From positions 558,001-622,000 of the forward strand of contig NZ_CASCJC010000001.1 in NCBI RefSeq assembly GCF_949152225.1: 64,000 nucleotides of DNA. Direction: 5' to 3'. Each line of letters opens with the position of its first letter. Within the stretch, counting starts at the first letter, position 1. This document shows, piece after piece, positions 1-9,033 of the stretch. Source of the stretch: Ligilactobacillus sp900765635 (GTDB taxonomy: Bacteria > Bacillota > Bacilli > Lactobacillales > Lactobacillaceae). Under the pieces are notes generated by a model. That model was given only the letters and a program-made list of their open reading frames with translations. It had not been told where the DNA came from and ran no database searches. The translations under genes were made by a program, and so were the position numbers.

Positions 1-938
1 AGTTAGCACATGCGTATTTGTTAGTAGGAGACACAGGCTTAGGCAAAAAAGCCTTGGCGCGGTATAGCGCACAAACAGTTTTTTGCCTAAATCAAACGGA
101 AGTTGGACCATGTCAAAAATGTTCGGAATGTTTACGAATTGCTCAAGGAATTCATCCAGATGTAGTAGAAGTCGATCCGCAAGCTACAAGTATTAAAGTT
201 GAACAAATTAGACATTTAAAATCCGAATTCAGTAAAAGTGGGTTAGAAAGTGCACGTAAATTTTTTATCATTTCTGAGGCAGAAAAAATGTCAACTAGTG
301 CAGCTAATAGCTTGTTGAAGTTTTTAGAAGAACCTAGTGGACAAGTTACAGCTTTTTTATTGACGAGTAATGCTAATTTAATTTTACCAACAATTATTTC
401 GCGTTGTCAGTTGTTTGAATTAGAAACCCTTAGTCAAACTAAACGGAAACAACAACTATTAGCAAGAAATATTTCTGCTAAGCAAGTGGATTTATTAGTA
501 CAATTAACAACTAGCTTAACTCAAGCGCAAGTGTTGGCTGAAGATTCTGATTTTTGGGAATTGAGTGCACTTATTTTTGAATGGTATGCAAGGATTTTAC
601 AAAATGAACCTAGTAGTTTTGTAATGATTCAAACGCAAATATTACCTTTAATTGAACAAGGTGATCCCAAAAAACAACGTACATTGGCTTTGCAATTAAT
701 ATTGTTGTTGGCGCGCGATAGTTTGTTGATTCATTATCAAGCACTCACACAAAATTTAGCTTTTAGTGCTAAGAGTCAAGAATTACAAACGAAAGGTGCA
801 AATTTAACTGTTGAACAATTGACAAAAGGAATAGAATTAATCTTAGAAACAACTAAAAAAATGACATTTAATGTTTCATTTCAAGGCTTGTTAGAAGCAT
901 TAACCTTGAAATTGCTCACTTGCTATCACATAAAATAG
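1..938 (+). CDS. holB: DNA polymerase III delta' subunit, 5'-partial
   Basis: Clamp-loader delta' subunit, which helps load the beta sliding clamp at replication forks. The reading frame is open from base 3 (Leu-Ala-His-Ala-Tyr-Leu-Leu-Val-Gly), so the true start lies left of the window; a TTG at 18 is inside the conserved N-terminus and is not the start. Visible are a degenerate P-loop (GDTGLGKK), a zinc-module cysteine cluster (CQKCSEC), the conserved LLKFLEEP segment and a sensor-like SRC (ISRCQLFE). About 311 residues are present, so only a short N-terminal piece is missing. It is followed by yabA and rsmI, the usual Firmicutes order. The loss of a canonical P-loop fits delta', which does not hydrolyse ATP. 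Confidence 0.93.
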   Translation, partial: LAHAYLLVGDTGLGKKALARYSAQTVFCLNQTEVGPCQKCSECLRIAQGIHPDVVEVDPQATSIKVEQIRHLKSEFSKSGLESARKFFIISEAEKMSTSAANSLLKFLEEPSGQVTAFLLTSNANLILPTIISRCQLFELETLSQTKRKQQLLARNISAKQVDLLVQLTTSLTQAQVLAEDSDFWELSALIFEWYARILQNEPSSFVMIQTQILPLIEQGDPKKQRTLALQLILLLARDSLLIHYQALTQNLAFSAKSQELQTKGANLTVEQLTKGIELILETTKKMTFNVSFQGLLEALTLKLLTCYHIK

Positions 939-960
939 TGATTGAAATGAAGGTGATTTT

Positions 961-1308
961 GTGAATAAACGAGAATTATATGACAGTTTTGATGATATGA
1001 AAGCCCAAACTTTGACGATTGCTGGTATGCTTGAAAATGTAAAAAGTGAAATGACACGGGTAATCGAAAAAAATGCAGAATTAGAGATTGAAAATCAGCA
1101 TCTGCGTGAACGTTTGCAAGAGCTTGAATCCAAGCAAAATAAAGGCGCAAACAATGAAGGTGGCCTTTCAAAATCACGGCGAAACTTAGAAAAATTATAT
1201 GATGAAGGATTTCACGTCTGCAATGTTGACAATATGTATGGTTCACGTCGAATCGATGATGAACCTTGTGTCTTTTGTCAAGATGTGATTTATGGAGAAA
1301 GACATTGA
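961..1308 (+). CDS. yabA: Replication initiation control protein YabA
   Basis: YabA negatively controls replication initiation by bridging DnaA and the DnaN clamp. It is 115 residues with a GTG start; an AGGTG-type ribosome site lies just upstream. The N-terminal half is rich in heptad-like Leu/Ile/Glu/Lys residues, consistent with the tetramerising coiled coil. The C-terminus has the zinc-binding pattern His-x-Cys ... Cys-x2-Cys (HVCN, then CVFC). Its stop codon overlaps the TTG start of rsmI (TTGA), implying translational coupling. Position between holB and rsmI matches the family's normal context. Confidence 0.93.
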   Translation: MNKRELYDSFDDMKAQTLTIAGMLENVKSEMTRVIEKNAELEIENQHLRERLQELESKQNKGANNEGGLSKSRRNLEKLYDEGFHVCNVDNMYGSRRIDDEPCVFCQDVIYGERH

Positions 1309-2201
1309 CATTACAACAAGTTAGCAGTTTTAAAGAAACTAAGGTTACGGGAAGTTTATATTTGGTCCCTACCCCCATAGGAAATCTAACTGATATGACA
1401 CCGCGAGCAATCGAAACTTTGCAACAAGTTGATTTGATTGCAGCTGAAGATACACGTAATACACAAAAACTCTTGAATCATTTTGAGATTAAAACGCCAC
1501 AGATTAGCTTTCATGAGCACAATACGCAAGAAAGAATTGGGCAGTTAGTGACTAAGTTAAAGGCTGGTCAAAATATTGCACAAGTTAGTGATGCTGGTAT
1601 GCCATCAATTAGTGATCCTGGACATGAATTGGTTAAAGCATGTATTTTAGAAGATATTGCCGTGGTGGCTTTGCCAGGGCCAAATGCAGCTTTAACAGCA
1701 TTGATTGCATCAGGATTAGCACCACAGCCATTTTTATTTTACGGTTTTTTGCCACGTAAAACCAAAGATTTAAAAGAGCAATTAGAGCAGTTGCAATATC
1801 AAACGGCGACCATGATTTTTTATGAAGCTCCGCATCGTTTGAAAAAAACATTGCGTATTTTAAGTGATAGTTTAGGGGAAAACAGGCAAATTGCACTTTG
1901 TCGTGAGTTGACTAAACGTTATGAACAGTATTTACGTGGTAGCTTAAAAGAAGCGCTTGAATGGAGCGAGGATGCAGAAATTCGTGGTGAATTTGTTTTA
2001 ATCGTACAAGGAAATTCACAAGGTTTCGCACAATTACAAGCTCATAAAAAGGAGTCAAGTGATTTATCGCTTAAACAACAAGTAGATGCTTTGATTCAAG
2101 CTGGGCAAAAACCTAATCAAGCAATCAAACAAGTTGCCAAGGAAAACGGTTTGAAAAAGCAAGTTGTCTATAACGAATATCATCAAATAGAAGGTGTCTA
2201 A
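1305..2201 (+). CDS. rsmI: 16S rRNA (cytidine-1402-2'-O)-methyltransferase
   Basis: SAM-dependent 2'-O-methylation of C1402 in 16S rRNA, near the decoding centre. Start chosen at TTG 1305: a GGAGAAAG ribosome site lies 5-6 bases upstream and the TTG overlaps the yabA stop. An ATG at 1266 would overlap yabA by 43 bases and lacks a site. The product is about 298 residues. Tetrapyrrole-methylase-type signatures are clear: YLVPTPIGNLTDMTPRA at the N-terminus, AEDTRNT, SDAGMPSISDPG and the PGPNAALTAL loop. The C-terminal part contains the family's helical tail with LKKQ repeats. Confidence 0.95.
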   Translation: MTLQQVSSFKETKVTGSLYLVPTPIGNLTDMTPRAIETLQQVDLIAAEDTRNTQKLLNHFEIKTPQISFHEHNTQERIGQLVTKLKAGQNIAQVSDAGMPSISDPGHELVKACILEDIAVVALPGPNAALTALIASGLAPQPFLFYGFLPRKTKDLKEQLEQLQYQTATMIFYEAPHRLKKTLRILSDSLGENRQIALCRELTKRYEQYLRGSLKEALEWSEDAEIRGEFVLIVQGNSQGFAQLQAHKKESSDLSLKQQVDALIQAGQKPNQAIKQVAKENGLKKQVVYNEYHQIEGV

Positions 2202-2202
2202 A

Positions 2203-2943
2203 ATGAGTGGCAAAAAGTTTAGTGAACAGCATCGTGTAGTGTATTATGAAACAAATGTGACTAAACAAATCAACATCGGTCATATGGTTGATTTATTGAT
2301 TTTAACTTCAGAAAATCAAAGTGATCAATTAGGGCTAACGACCGAAGTGGTTAATAGTCATGGTTGTGGTTGGGTTATTACGCAACATTTAATAGACATT
2401 ACACACTTACCGCAAAATGATGAAGTTGTGACATTGAGTACTCAAGCTCAAAGTTATAATCCGTATTTTTGTTATCGCGACTTTTGGATTCATGATCAAA
2501 CAGGTCAAGAATTGGTGCATATGCATAGTGTGTTTGTTTTGATGGACTTAAAAACACGAAAGATTATTCGGATGATTCCGGAATTGATTACGCCATATGA
2601 AGCGTTAGAAAGTAAAAAAATTGAACGGTTAGCAGCCCTTCAGCCACTGACATTAGTTAATGGTCAAAAACAATATAATGTTCGTTTTATGGACATTGAT
2701 AGTAATCATCATGTTAATAATGTACATTATTTTGACTGGATGTTGGATTGTTTAGACGCAGCCTTTTTATCACAGCATGAGTTAGTTAAGATGAATATTC
2801 AATATAAACAAGAAGTGCGTTATGGACAAAAGGTTACCAGTCAAGTGTATTTTAAAGATGATTTAACGACATGTCATCAAATTGTGACTGCAGATAATAT
2901 CAACTGTTTAGCACAATGTGAGTGGAGGAAAAAAGATGCCTGA
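2203..2943 (+). CDS. Acyl-ACP thioesterase
   Basis: Releases free fatty acids from acyl carrier protein (acyl-ACP thioesterase family, double hot-dog fold). ATG 2203 is preferred over an in-frame GTG at 2194 because the GAAGGTG ribosome site is 7 bases upstream. About 246 residues. The second hot-dog carries the catalytic-type segment DSNHHVNNVHYFDW, with Asn and His spaced as in the FatA/FatB-like family. It starts one base after the rsmI stop and its own stop overlaps the next ATG, so it belongs to the holB-rsmI transcription unit. Substrate chain length cannot be read from sequence. Confidence 0.85.
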   Translation: MSGKKFSEQHRVVYYETNVTKQINIGHMVDLLILTSENQSDQLGLTTEVVNSHGCGWVITQHLIDITHLPQNDEVVTLSTQAQSYNPYFCYRDFWIHDQTGQELVHMHSVFVLMDLKTRKIIRMIPELITPYEALESKKIERLAALQPLTLVNGQKQYNVRFMDIDSNHHVNNVHYFDWMLDCLDAAFLSQHELVKMNIQYKQEVRYGQKVTSQVYFKDDLTTCHQIVTADNINCLAQCEWRKKDA

Positions 2944-3367
2944 TTTGACGATTAGTTTAGCGACTTCAACTGAGTTAGTGGACGTTTATGCTTTGTTTAA
3001 GCAAATTGTGGATGCCGAGTTTAGCTGGCAAGAGAAGGTAGCAAGCTATCCGACTTTTTTGAAAAGTGTGGCGGGTGAAGAAATTTATGTGGCTAAAGTA
3101 GCGGGAAAAGTTTGTGGCTTTTTGACTTTTTGGCGGGCCGATAACTTTGTGCATAATCTTTTTGTGGCCAAGGACTGGCGCAAATGCGGGTTAGCTACGG
3201 CCTTGCTAGCTACGGTTTTAGCGACCAGTAAGAACGCTGTGTATTTGAAATGTGTCAGCCACAACCACCAGGCTTTAGCTTTTTATCGGCAAGCCGGTTG
3301 GCGAATAGCTAAAAAATGTTTAACGGAAACGCCTCCCTATTACTTATTAGTAAAAAAACGTTGTTAG
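2936..3367 (+). CDS. GNAT family N-acetyltransferase
   Basis: A small (143-residue) acetyltransferase of the GNAT superfamily. ATG 2936 has a GGAGG site 8-9 bases upstream, inside the end of the thioesterase gene. The acetyl-CoA loop is KDWRKCGLATALL (an R/Q-x2-G-x-G/A variant), followed by the beta5-alpha4 region SHNHQALAFYRQAGW typical of the fold. The substrate is unknown. Last gene of the operon: a strong bidirectional terminator follows directly. Its codons are somewhat more GC-rich than its neighbours (GCGGGCC, GCC runs), a mild hint of different ancestry. Confidence 0.8.
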   Translation: MPDLTISLATSTELVDVYALFKQIVDAEFSWQEKVASYPTFLKSVAGEEIYVAKVAGKVCGFLTFWRADNFVHNLFVAKDWRKCGLATALLATVLATSKNAVYLKCVSHNHQALAFYRQAGWRIAKKCLTETPPYYLLVKKRC

Positions 3368-3404
3368 TAACGTGTGTTTTACATGCTTACTAACAACGTT
3401 TTTT
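3353..3404. terminator. Bidirectional terminator between the GNAT gene and ansA
   Basis: A perfect 18-base inverted repeat (left arm 3353-3370, right arm 3387-3404) beginning with six A and ending with six T. It can therefore end transcription from both the GNAT gene on the plus strand and ansA on the minus strand. Confidence 0.9.
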
Positions 3405-3405
3405 A

Positions 3406-4380
3406 TTAGGAAACTGCATCAGTGACAAAGGTTGCTAACTCTTGACCACTTAAGCCAGCACTTAGACCAACAAGAAGTTTGATTCGTGCTTTTTGTCCGT
3501 TTAAACCATGGCAAAAAGTAACGCCCATTTGGCTAAGTTGCACACCGCCACCTTGGTAATCATAGACATCTTGAGCAATACCATTAAAGCAACGTGAAAC
3601 TAAAACTACTGGAATATTTAAATCAAGTAATTTTTGTAAGGCATCTAAGACACGTGGAGGTAAATTGCCGGCGCCTAAAGCTTCGATGACAACTCCTTGA
3701 GTGTTTGAATTAGCTAAATTAGCTAGTAATTCAGGATCCATACCGGCGTAGGCTTTGATTAAATAGACATGATCAACCACATGTTCAATTGGCAAAGCAG
3801 TGTGTAAAAGTAACTGTTCAAAGAAAGTGACGCCATTTTTAGAGACCAAACCGATTGGCCCAAATGTTGGAGTTCTAAAAGTTGCTACATTGGTAGTATG
3901 TGTTTTGGTGACATAGCGTGCTGTATGGACTTCATCGTTCATTACAACTAAGACGCCTTTACCAGCAGCTTGTTTACTTGCTGCAGTTTGAATTGCACAC
4001 CGAAAATTATGCAAGCCATCTGAGCCAATTTCATTAGCTGAACGCATTGCACCGGTTAAAACAATCGGAAATGTAGTAGGAATAGTCAAATCTAAAAAAT
4101 AAGCTGTTTCTTCTAAAGTATCGGTTCCATGAGTGATGACTACACCATCGATACCTTCATCAATCGCCAACATGATACGTTTTTGAAGTTGAAGCATTTG
4201 TTGTGGCTCCATATGCGGTGAGGGAAGATTAAAAATATTTTCAGTAATTAGCTTTAAATCGGTGGTAAAAGGATTGACGAATTGATTTAATGGATTTTCG
4301 CTACCAGGAGCGACAGCACCGTGTTCATCTTCTGACATTGCAATAGTACCACCGGTGTGTAAGATAAGAATTTTTTTCAT
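3406..4380 (-). CDS. ansA: Type I L-asparaginase
   Basis: Hydrolyses L-asparagine to aspartate and ammonia in the cytoplasm. 324 residues, the normal length. The two catalytic triads of the family are visible: the N-terminal threonine in HTGGTIAM and the Thr/Asp pair plus Lys region in ITHGTDTLEETAYFL. No signal peptide, consistent with the cytoplasmic type I enzyme. Transcribed alone on the minus strand, with AAAGGAG upstream of the ATG, divergent from the tsaB operon and sharing a terminator with the GNAT gene. Confidence 0.93.
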   Translation of the reverse strand: MKKILILHTGGTIAMSEDEHGAVAPGSENPLNQFVNPFTTDLKLITENIFNLPSPHMEPQQMLQLQKRIMLAIDEGIDGVVITHGTDTLEETAYFLDLTIPTTFPIVLTGAMRSANEIGSDGLHNFRCAIQTAASKQAAGKGVLVVMNDEVHTARYVTKTHTTNVATFRTPTFGPIGLVSKNGVTFFEQLLLHTALPIEHVVDHVYLIKAYAGMDPELLANLANSNTQGVVIEALGAGNLPPRVLDALQKLLDLNIPVVLVSRCFNGIAQDVYDYQGGGVQLSQMGVTFCHGLNGQKARIKLLVGLSAGLSGQELATFVTDAVS

Positions 4381-4479
4381 TTGTAGGCTCCTTTAGCTAA
4401 ATTTCAAAAATGATTCATTCAAAATTATACGCATTTTTACAAAGAAAGTATACTGTTATAGCGATTTTTAAAAAGATTT

Positions 4480-4507
4480 TTGCAAGTTAAGCAGAGTGTG
4501 ATAAGAT
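4480..4507 (+). promoter_or_regulatory. Promoter of the tsaB-rimI-tsaD operon
   Basis: TTGCAA at 4480-4485, a 16-base spacer, then TAAGAT at 4502-4507 preceded by an extended-10 TG (4499-4500). The start codon is 43 bases downstream. Confidence 0.6.
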
Positions 4508-4549
4508 ATGATGTGATAAATAACATAAAGATGAAAGATAGGGGTTTAT

Positions 4550-5287
4550 ATGAAAACACTTGCGATAGATACATCCAATCAAGCACTAAGCGTAGCGGTG
4601 TTAGATGATGAAAATTTATTGGCACAAACAACTTTAACGGTTGGCAAAAATCATAGTGTAACATTAATGCCAACAATCCAAATGTTAATGGAACAAAGTA
4701 AATTAAAACCTGCGCAACTTGATAGAATCGTAGTCGCTAAAGGTCCTGGATCTTATACGGGCTTACGGATTGGTGTTACGGCAGCCAAGACACTAGCTTT
4801 TGCGTTGGACAAACAATTAGTCGGTGTTTCGAGCTTAGAATTATTAGCGGCTAATTTTGATGCTAACAGTGCGCAAGAAAGATTACTGGTGCCCTTATTT
4901 GATGCTAGAAGAGAAAATGTTTTTGCCGGTGTGTATCAATATCAAGATGGACATCTGGAAGTAAAAATGACTGATCGTCATGTGTCATTAGCAGCTTTAT
5001 GTCAAGAAGTTAAGGACAAAAATCCTTGTTTTATTGGACAAGATGTCTTGAATTTACAAGAACAAATTACAGCGCTATGTGCGGGAGGCAAGATTAGTTT
5101 TGCAAATGGGTGGTTTAATTATCCTCAAGCCTATGTTTTAGGTAGACTTGGACAACAAAAACAACCAGTTGATATTCAGACCTTTGTTCCAAGCTATTTA
5201 CGCTTGACACAAGCAGAAGTTCAATGGTTAGAAAAAAATCCTGATAAAGGAATCGTAGATAATGGAACATATGTTGAAAAAATTTAA
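4550..5287 (+). CDS. tsaB: tRNA t6A synthesis protein TsaB
   Basis: Partner of TsaD and TsaE in making N6-threonylcarbamoyladenosine at position 37 of ANN-decoding tRNAs. 245 residues. The ASKHA-type N-terminus (LAIDTSNQALSVAV) and KGPGSYTGLRIG, the conserved TsaB dimerisation/nucleotide-fold region, are clear. First gene of tsaB-rimI-tsaD; its 3' end overlaps the next start by 26 bases. TsaB itself is normally catalytically silent and works as a scaffold. Confidence 0.94.
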   Translation: MKTLAIDTSNQALSVAVLDDENLLAQTTLTVGKNHSVTLMPTIQMLMEQSKLKPAQLDRIVVAKGPGSYTGLRIGVTAAKTLAFALDKQLVGVSSLELLAANFDANSAQERLLVPLFDARRENVFAGVYQYQDGHLEVKMTDRHVSLAALCQEVKDKNPCFIGQDVLNLQEQITALCAGGKISFANGWFNYPQAYVLGRLGQQKQPVDIQTFVPSYLRLTQAEVQWLEKNPDKGIVDNGTYVEKI

Positions 5288-5852
5288 GGAAAGCTTAGAA
5301 AAAATTTTGGTTGATCAACCAGAAGCAAAGAAAATCGAGTTTACGAATCATGAAATACAAGTTTCAGGGCAAACTTATTTTTTGTGTAAGGCTTTGATAC
5401 CTTCGATTCCTGAAATCTTAGCGGTAGAACGTGCGGTTTATGAAGGACAAATGCCTTGGGATTATGATGCTTTTTCAAAAGAAATTGCGGATGATTTTAA
5501 ATCATTATACTTAATTGTTAGAGATCAAGATCAAATGATTGCTTTTGTAGGGTGTAATTTAAGATATGCGCCTAAAGAAGCACACGTAACTAATATTGCT
5601 GTTTTACCGGCTTATCAAGAGCATGGAATAGGTAAAGCATTGTTACAAACGTTATTTGCTGCAGCCAAGAAATATGATTGCAATCAAATCAGCTTAGAGG
5701 TTCGCCAAAGTAATGTTAAAGCGCAACATTTGTATGAACAACTTGGATTTAAATGTGTAGCAAGTAAATTAAATTATTATGCAGATAATGAAACAGCCTT
5801 GCAATATATTCGAGATTTTCAAGATATCAAAGTTAAAAAGGAATGGATATAA
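5262..5852 (+). CDS. rimI: Ribosomal protein alanine N-acetyltransferase RimI
   Basis: GNAT enzyme that acetylates the N-terminus of ribosomal protein S18. 196 residues, longer than the about 150 of enterobacterial RimI because of an N-terminal extension of about 45 residues before the first GNAT strand. The acetyl-CoA loop LPAYQEHGIGKALLQ and the following LEVRQSNVKAQHLYEQLGF are diagnostic. ATG 5262 has AAAGG 11 bases upstream; ATG 5271 is an alternative. Its stop overlaps the tsaD ATG by one base (TAATG). Confidence 0.9.
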   Translation: MEHMLKKFKESLEKILVDQPEAKKIEFTNHEIQVSGQTYFLCKALIPSIPEILAVERAVYEGQMPWDYDAFSKEIADDFKSLYLIVRDQDQMIAFVGCNLRYAPKEAHVTNIAVLPAYQEHGIGKALLQTLFAAAKKYDCNQISLEVRQSNVKAQHLYEQLGFKCVASKLNYYADNETALQYIRDFQDIKVKKEWI

Positions 5853-6880
5853 TGTGTGAAAAAAAGAAAAATTTAATTTTAGCTTTTGAATCAAGCTGCG
5901 ATGAAACAAGTGTTGCGATAATTGAAGATGGACATAAAATTTTAGCTAATGTCACGGCAACTCAAATTAATAGTCATCGCCGTTTTGGTGGTGTTGTTCC
6001 GGAAGTAGCAAGTCGACATCACATCGAACAAATTACCGATTGTATCGCAACTGCTTTGGCACAAGCAGATGTAACTTATGAACAATTAGATGCTGTGGCA
6101 GTAACATATGGTCCTGGCTTAGTTGGTTCGCTATTAGTAGGCTTAACGGCAGCTAAGGCGGTGGCTTTTGCTTATGATTTACCGTTGATTCCTGTTAATC
6201 ATATGGCTGGTCATATTTATGCAACACGTTTTGTGAGTGAAATTAAGTTTCCAGCATTAGCGTTGCTTGTTTCTGGTGGGCACACTGAGTTAGTTTATTT
6301 GCCTGCTCCAAATGAATTTAAGATTATTGGTGAAACTAGAGATGATGCAGCAGGTGAAGCATATGATAAGGTCGGTCGGGTGATGGGCTTAGCCTACCCA
6401 GCTGGAAAAGAAATTGATCAGTTAGCCAAACAAGGTCAAGATACCTTTAATTTTCCACGAGCTATGGAAAAAGAAGATAACTATGATTTTAGCTTCAGCG
6501 GTCTAAAGAGTGCCTTTATTAATACGTTGCATCATGCTAATCAAATTGGTGAAGAACTTTCAAAGGTCGATTTAGCAGCAAGTTTTCAACAAAGTGTAAT
6601 TGATGTGTTAACACTAAAGACAATCAAAGCATTAAACAATTTTGAGTGTCAACAATTGATTTTAGCTGGTGGTGTGGCGGCCAATTCTGGTTTACGAGCA
6701 CGAATTGAAGAAGAGCTAAAAGCTTTTCCAACGGTAGAATTAATCAAAGCACCACTCAAATTGTGTGGTGATAACGCAGCAATGATAGGTGCAGCAGGCT
6801 ATGTGGCTTATCAAGCCGGCGAAGTTGGAGATTTGAGCTTGAATGCTAATCCAAGTTTAGAATTTGATTGGATTGACTAA
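5852..6880 (+). CDS. tsaD: tRNA N6-adenosine threonylcarbamoyltransferase TsaD
   Basis: Transfers threonylcarbamoyl from TC-AMP to A37 of tRNA. ATG 5852 is preferred over 5843: AAAGGA lies 9 bases upstream and the start overlaps the rimI stop. 342 residues. N-terminal LAFESSCDETSVAI, the metal-binding His-x3-His (HMAGH), SGGHTELVY and the C-terminal LAGGVAANSGLR nucleotide loop are all intact. Completes the t6A operon; a strong terminator follows directly. Confidence 0.96.
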   Translation: MCEKKKNLILAFESSCDETSVAIIEDGHKILANVTATQINSHRRFGGVVPEVASRHHIEQITDCIATALAQADVTYEQLDAVAVTYGPGLVGSLLVGLTAAKAVAFAYDLPLIPVNHMAGHIYATRFVSEIKFPALALLVSGGHTELVYLPAPNEFKIIGETRDDAAGEAYDKVGRVMGLAYPAGKEIDQLAKQGQDTFNFPRAMEKEDNYDFSFSGLKSAFINTLHHANQIGEELSKVDLAASFQQSVIDVLTLKTIKALNNFECQQLILAGGVAANSGLRARIEEELKAFPTVELIKAPLKLCGDNAAMIGAAGYVAYQAGEVGDLSLNANPSLEFDWID

Positions 6881-6922
6881 AAAAATCGTGAAATAACGTT
6901 TGTACGTTGTTTCACGATTTTT
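6880..6922. terminator. Bidirectional terminator between tsaD and the ABC-F gene
   Basis: Inverted repeat with arms at 6880-6899 and 6904-6922 (core AATCGTGAAA / TTTCACGATT), flanked by A and T runs, so it can serve both convergent genes. Confidence 0.88.
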
Positions 6923-6925
6923 GGT

Positions 6926-8875
6926 TTATTGATTTAAAAATTCTTCTAAAGCAAGCAAATGCTCTTCCCATGTATTCTCTACTTGACTAAGTTGATCATT
7001 TGTTTTAGTCAATTCGGTTTGCAGTGTTGTTAGCTTAGGAACATCGTTAAAAAGCAAAGGATCAGCCATTTGTTCTTCGATTTTTTGTTTTTTAGCTTCA
7101 AGTTGTTCGACTTGTTTTTCTAATTCGGCTACTAAACGTTCTAATTTACGCTGTTGTTTTTGTTTTTCTTTACTTTGTTGATAATCTTTTTTTGCCTGTG
7201 AAACCAATGATTGTTCGGCAAGTGGTGCATTTTGCATTAACTTTTGTTCTTTTAATAACTCTTGTTCTGCTTTTTTAGCAATGTAGTAATCATAATCACC
7301 TAAATAAAGTGTTGAACCAGTTGGTTGAATCTCAAGGATTGAAGTTGCAATTTTATTGATAAAATAACGGTCATGGGAAACAAATAAAATGGTTCCTGGA
7401 TATTCGAGTAAAGCAAGTTCTAAAACTTCTTTGCTATCGATATCTAAATGGTTTGTCGGTTCATCTAATAATAAAAAGTTATCGTGTTGCATAGCAAGCT
7501 TAGTTAATAATAGACGTGCTTTTTCCCCACCAGATAAGCTGTGAACTATTTTTTTAACATCATCGCCACTAAATAAAAAGCTACCTAAAAGCGAGCGAAT
7601 ATCTTTTTCGGGAGTTGTCGGATGCTCATCCCAGATTTCATTTAAAACTGTTTTTTGGAGATGAAGATTTTTTTGTTCTTGGTCATAATAACCAATTTGG
7701 ACATTTGTTCCAATAAAAGCTTCACCTTTGATAAACGGAATTTGGCCTAGAATACTTTTTAAAAGTGTTGATTTGCCAACCCCATTTGGCCCAACAATTG
7801 CCATGACATTTTGTTTACGCAAATCAAGATTGATAGGAGCTGCTAAAATTTTGTCATCATAACCAATTGCCCCATCTGTGACTTGTAAAACAACATCACC
7901 GCTAGTTTTGTTGGGAACAAAACTAAAATGAGGACCTTTTTGCTCACCCTCAGGTCGCTCCAAACGCTCCATTTTTTCGAGTTGTTTACGGCGACTTTGT
8001 GCACGTTTAGTAGTTGAGGCACGTACAATATTACGATTAACAAAATCCTCAAGCTTGTTGATTTGGACTTGTTGTTTTTCATAATTTTTCCATTGTTGTT
8101 TGAGACGTGCAGCTTTTTCATCAATATAATAAGAGTAGTTGCCCTTATAGTAATGGCAAGTTTGTTGACTCAATTCATAAACTTCGTTGACAACTTTATC
8201 TAAAAAGTAACGGTCATGAGAAACAATTAATAAAGCACCTTGATAACTTTGAAGATAATTTTCAAGCCAAGTTAAAGTTTCAATATCAAGATGGTTAGTT
8301 GGTTCGTCTAAGATTAATAAATCACGTTTTTCTAAAAGTAACTTTGCTAAAGCTAAACGTGTTTTTTGCCCTCCGGATAGAGAAGATATTGAGCGTTGAT
8401 AATCTGTTTCATAGAAGTGAAAACCGTGTAAGACTGAGCGGATTTCATTTTCATAACCATAACCATTTTGTTCTTTAAAATCATGTTGTAATTGATCATA
8501 ACGTGTTAAAAGTTGTTGATATTTGGTTGAATGATGGTCAATATCTTGGGCCATTTGTTGTTCGAGTAGGTGCATTTGCTCTTCAATTTTTTTAAGATGT
8601 GCAAAGACACTCAACATTTCTTCAAAAATTGTTTTATTTGAGGTTAACTCACTATTTTGGGCAAGATAGCCAATTGTTAAATCTTTGCGTTGACTAATTT
8701 TACCTGCATCGGGTTTGGTTTGTCCAATGAGCATTTTGATGAGCGTTGATTTGCCAGCTCCATTGCGCCCAACTAAAGCAATTTTTGAATTATCTTGAAT
8801 ATCTAAATTAACATTTTTAAATAAAATCTCTGCACCAAAATGTCGTGCAACTTGTTGGACTTGCAATAAAATCAT
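6926..8875 (-). CDS. ABC-F family ribosome-associated ATPase (YdiF/Uup-like)
   Basis: Soluble ATPase with two ABC domains and no membrane segment; members act on the ribosome (translation factors or antibiotic protection). Domain 1 has Walker A GRNGAGKST, signature LSGGQKTR and Walker B ILDEPTNHLD. An inter-domain linker of about 80 residues follows, then domain 2 with GPNGVGKST, LSGGEKAR and LLDEPTNHLD. A C-terminal coiled coil (about residues 555-645, rich in Glu/Lys/Gln) matches the YdiF/Uup subclass. ATG 8875 is chosen, with AAAGGTG 7 bases upstream; the in-frame GTG at 8884 lies inside that site. 649 residues. Placement between tsaD and rex matches ydiF in Bacillus. Whether it confers drug tolerance is unknown. 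Confidence 0.9.
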   Translation of the reverse strand: MILLQVQQVARHFGAEILFKNVNLDIQDNSKIALVGRNGAGKSTLIKMLIGQTKPDAGKISQRKDLTIGYLAQNSELTSNKTIFEEMLSVFAHLKKIEEQMHLLEQQMAQDIDHHSTKYQQLLTRYDQLQHDFKEQNGYGYENEIRSVLHGFHFYETDYQRSISSLSGGQKTRLALAKLLLEKRDLLILDEPTNHLDIETLTWLENYLQSYQGALLIVSHDRYFLDKVVNEVYELSQQTCHYYKGNYSYYIDEKAARLKQQWKNYEKQQVQINKLEDFVNRNIVRASTTKRAQSRRKQLEKMERLERPEGEQKGPHFSFVPNKTSGDVVLQVTDGAIGYDDKILAAPINLDLRKQNVMAIVGPNGVGKSTLLKSILGQIPFIKGEAFIGTNVQIGYYDQEQKNLHLQKTVLNEIWDEHPTTPEKDIRSLLGSFLFSGDDVKKIVHSLSGGEKARLLLTKLAMQHDNFLLLDEPTNHLDIDSKEVLELALLEYPGTILFVSHDRYFINKIATSILEIQPTGSTLYLGDYDYYIAKKAEQELLKEQKLMQNAPLAEQSLVSQAKKDYQQSKEKQKQQRKLERLVAELEKQVEQLEAKKQKIEEQMADPLLFNDVPKLTTLQTELTKTNDQLSQVENTWEEHLLALEEFLNQ

Positions 8876-9013
8876 GTAAATCACCTTTTCTATTTAATTT
8901 AGCCATGAATAAGTGTACCATTAGAAATTACACTTGCGCTAATGTGATACAGCAATATCTCTTAAATTTGCATGGTCGCGCTTTTTTAGATATTCTTTTG
9001 TAATTATAGATTA

Positions 9014-9022
9014 ATTATATCA
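9014..9022 (-). promoter_or_regulatory. Extended -10 promoter of the ABC-F gene
   Basis: The minus strand reads TGATATAAT: a perfect TATAAT preceded by the extended-10 TG. No good -35 hexamer lies at the usual distance, as expected for an extended-10 promoter. The predicted transcript has a leader of about 130 bases. Confidence 0.65.
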
Positions 9023-9033
9023 TGACGGGCGTC

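Noticed and set aside
926..1378. 150-codon minus-strand frame opposite yabA/rsmI
   Set aside because: It is antisense to two well-supported genes, has no ribosome site or family resemblance, and its residue make-up (His, Cys, Leu rich) is that of a shadow.
4437..4676. 79-codon minus-strand frame near the tsaB promoter
   Set aside because: Overlaps the promoter and start of tsaB and has no start signals.
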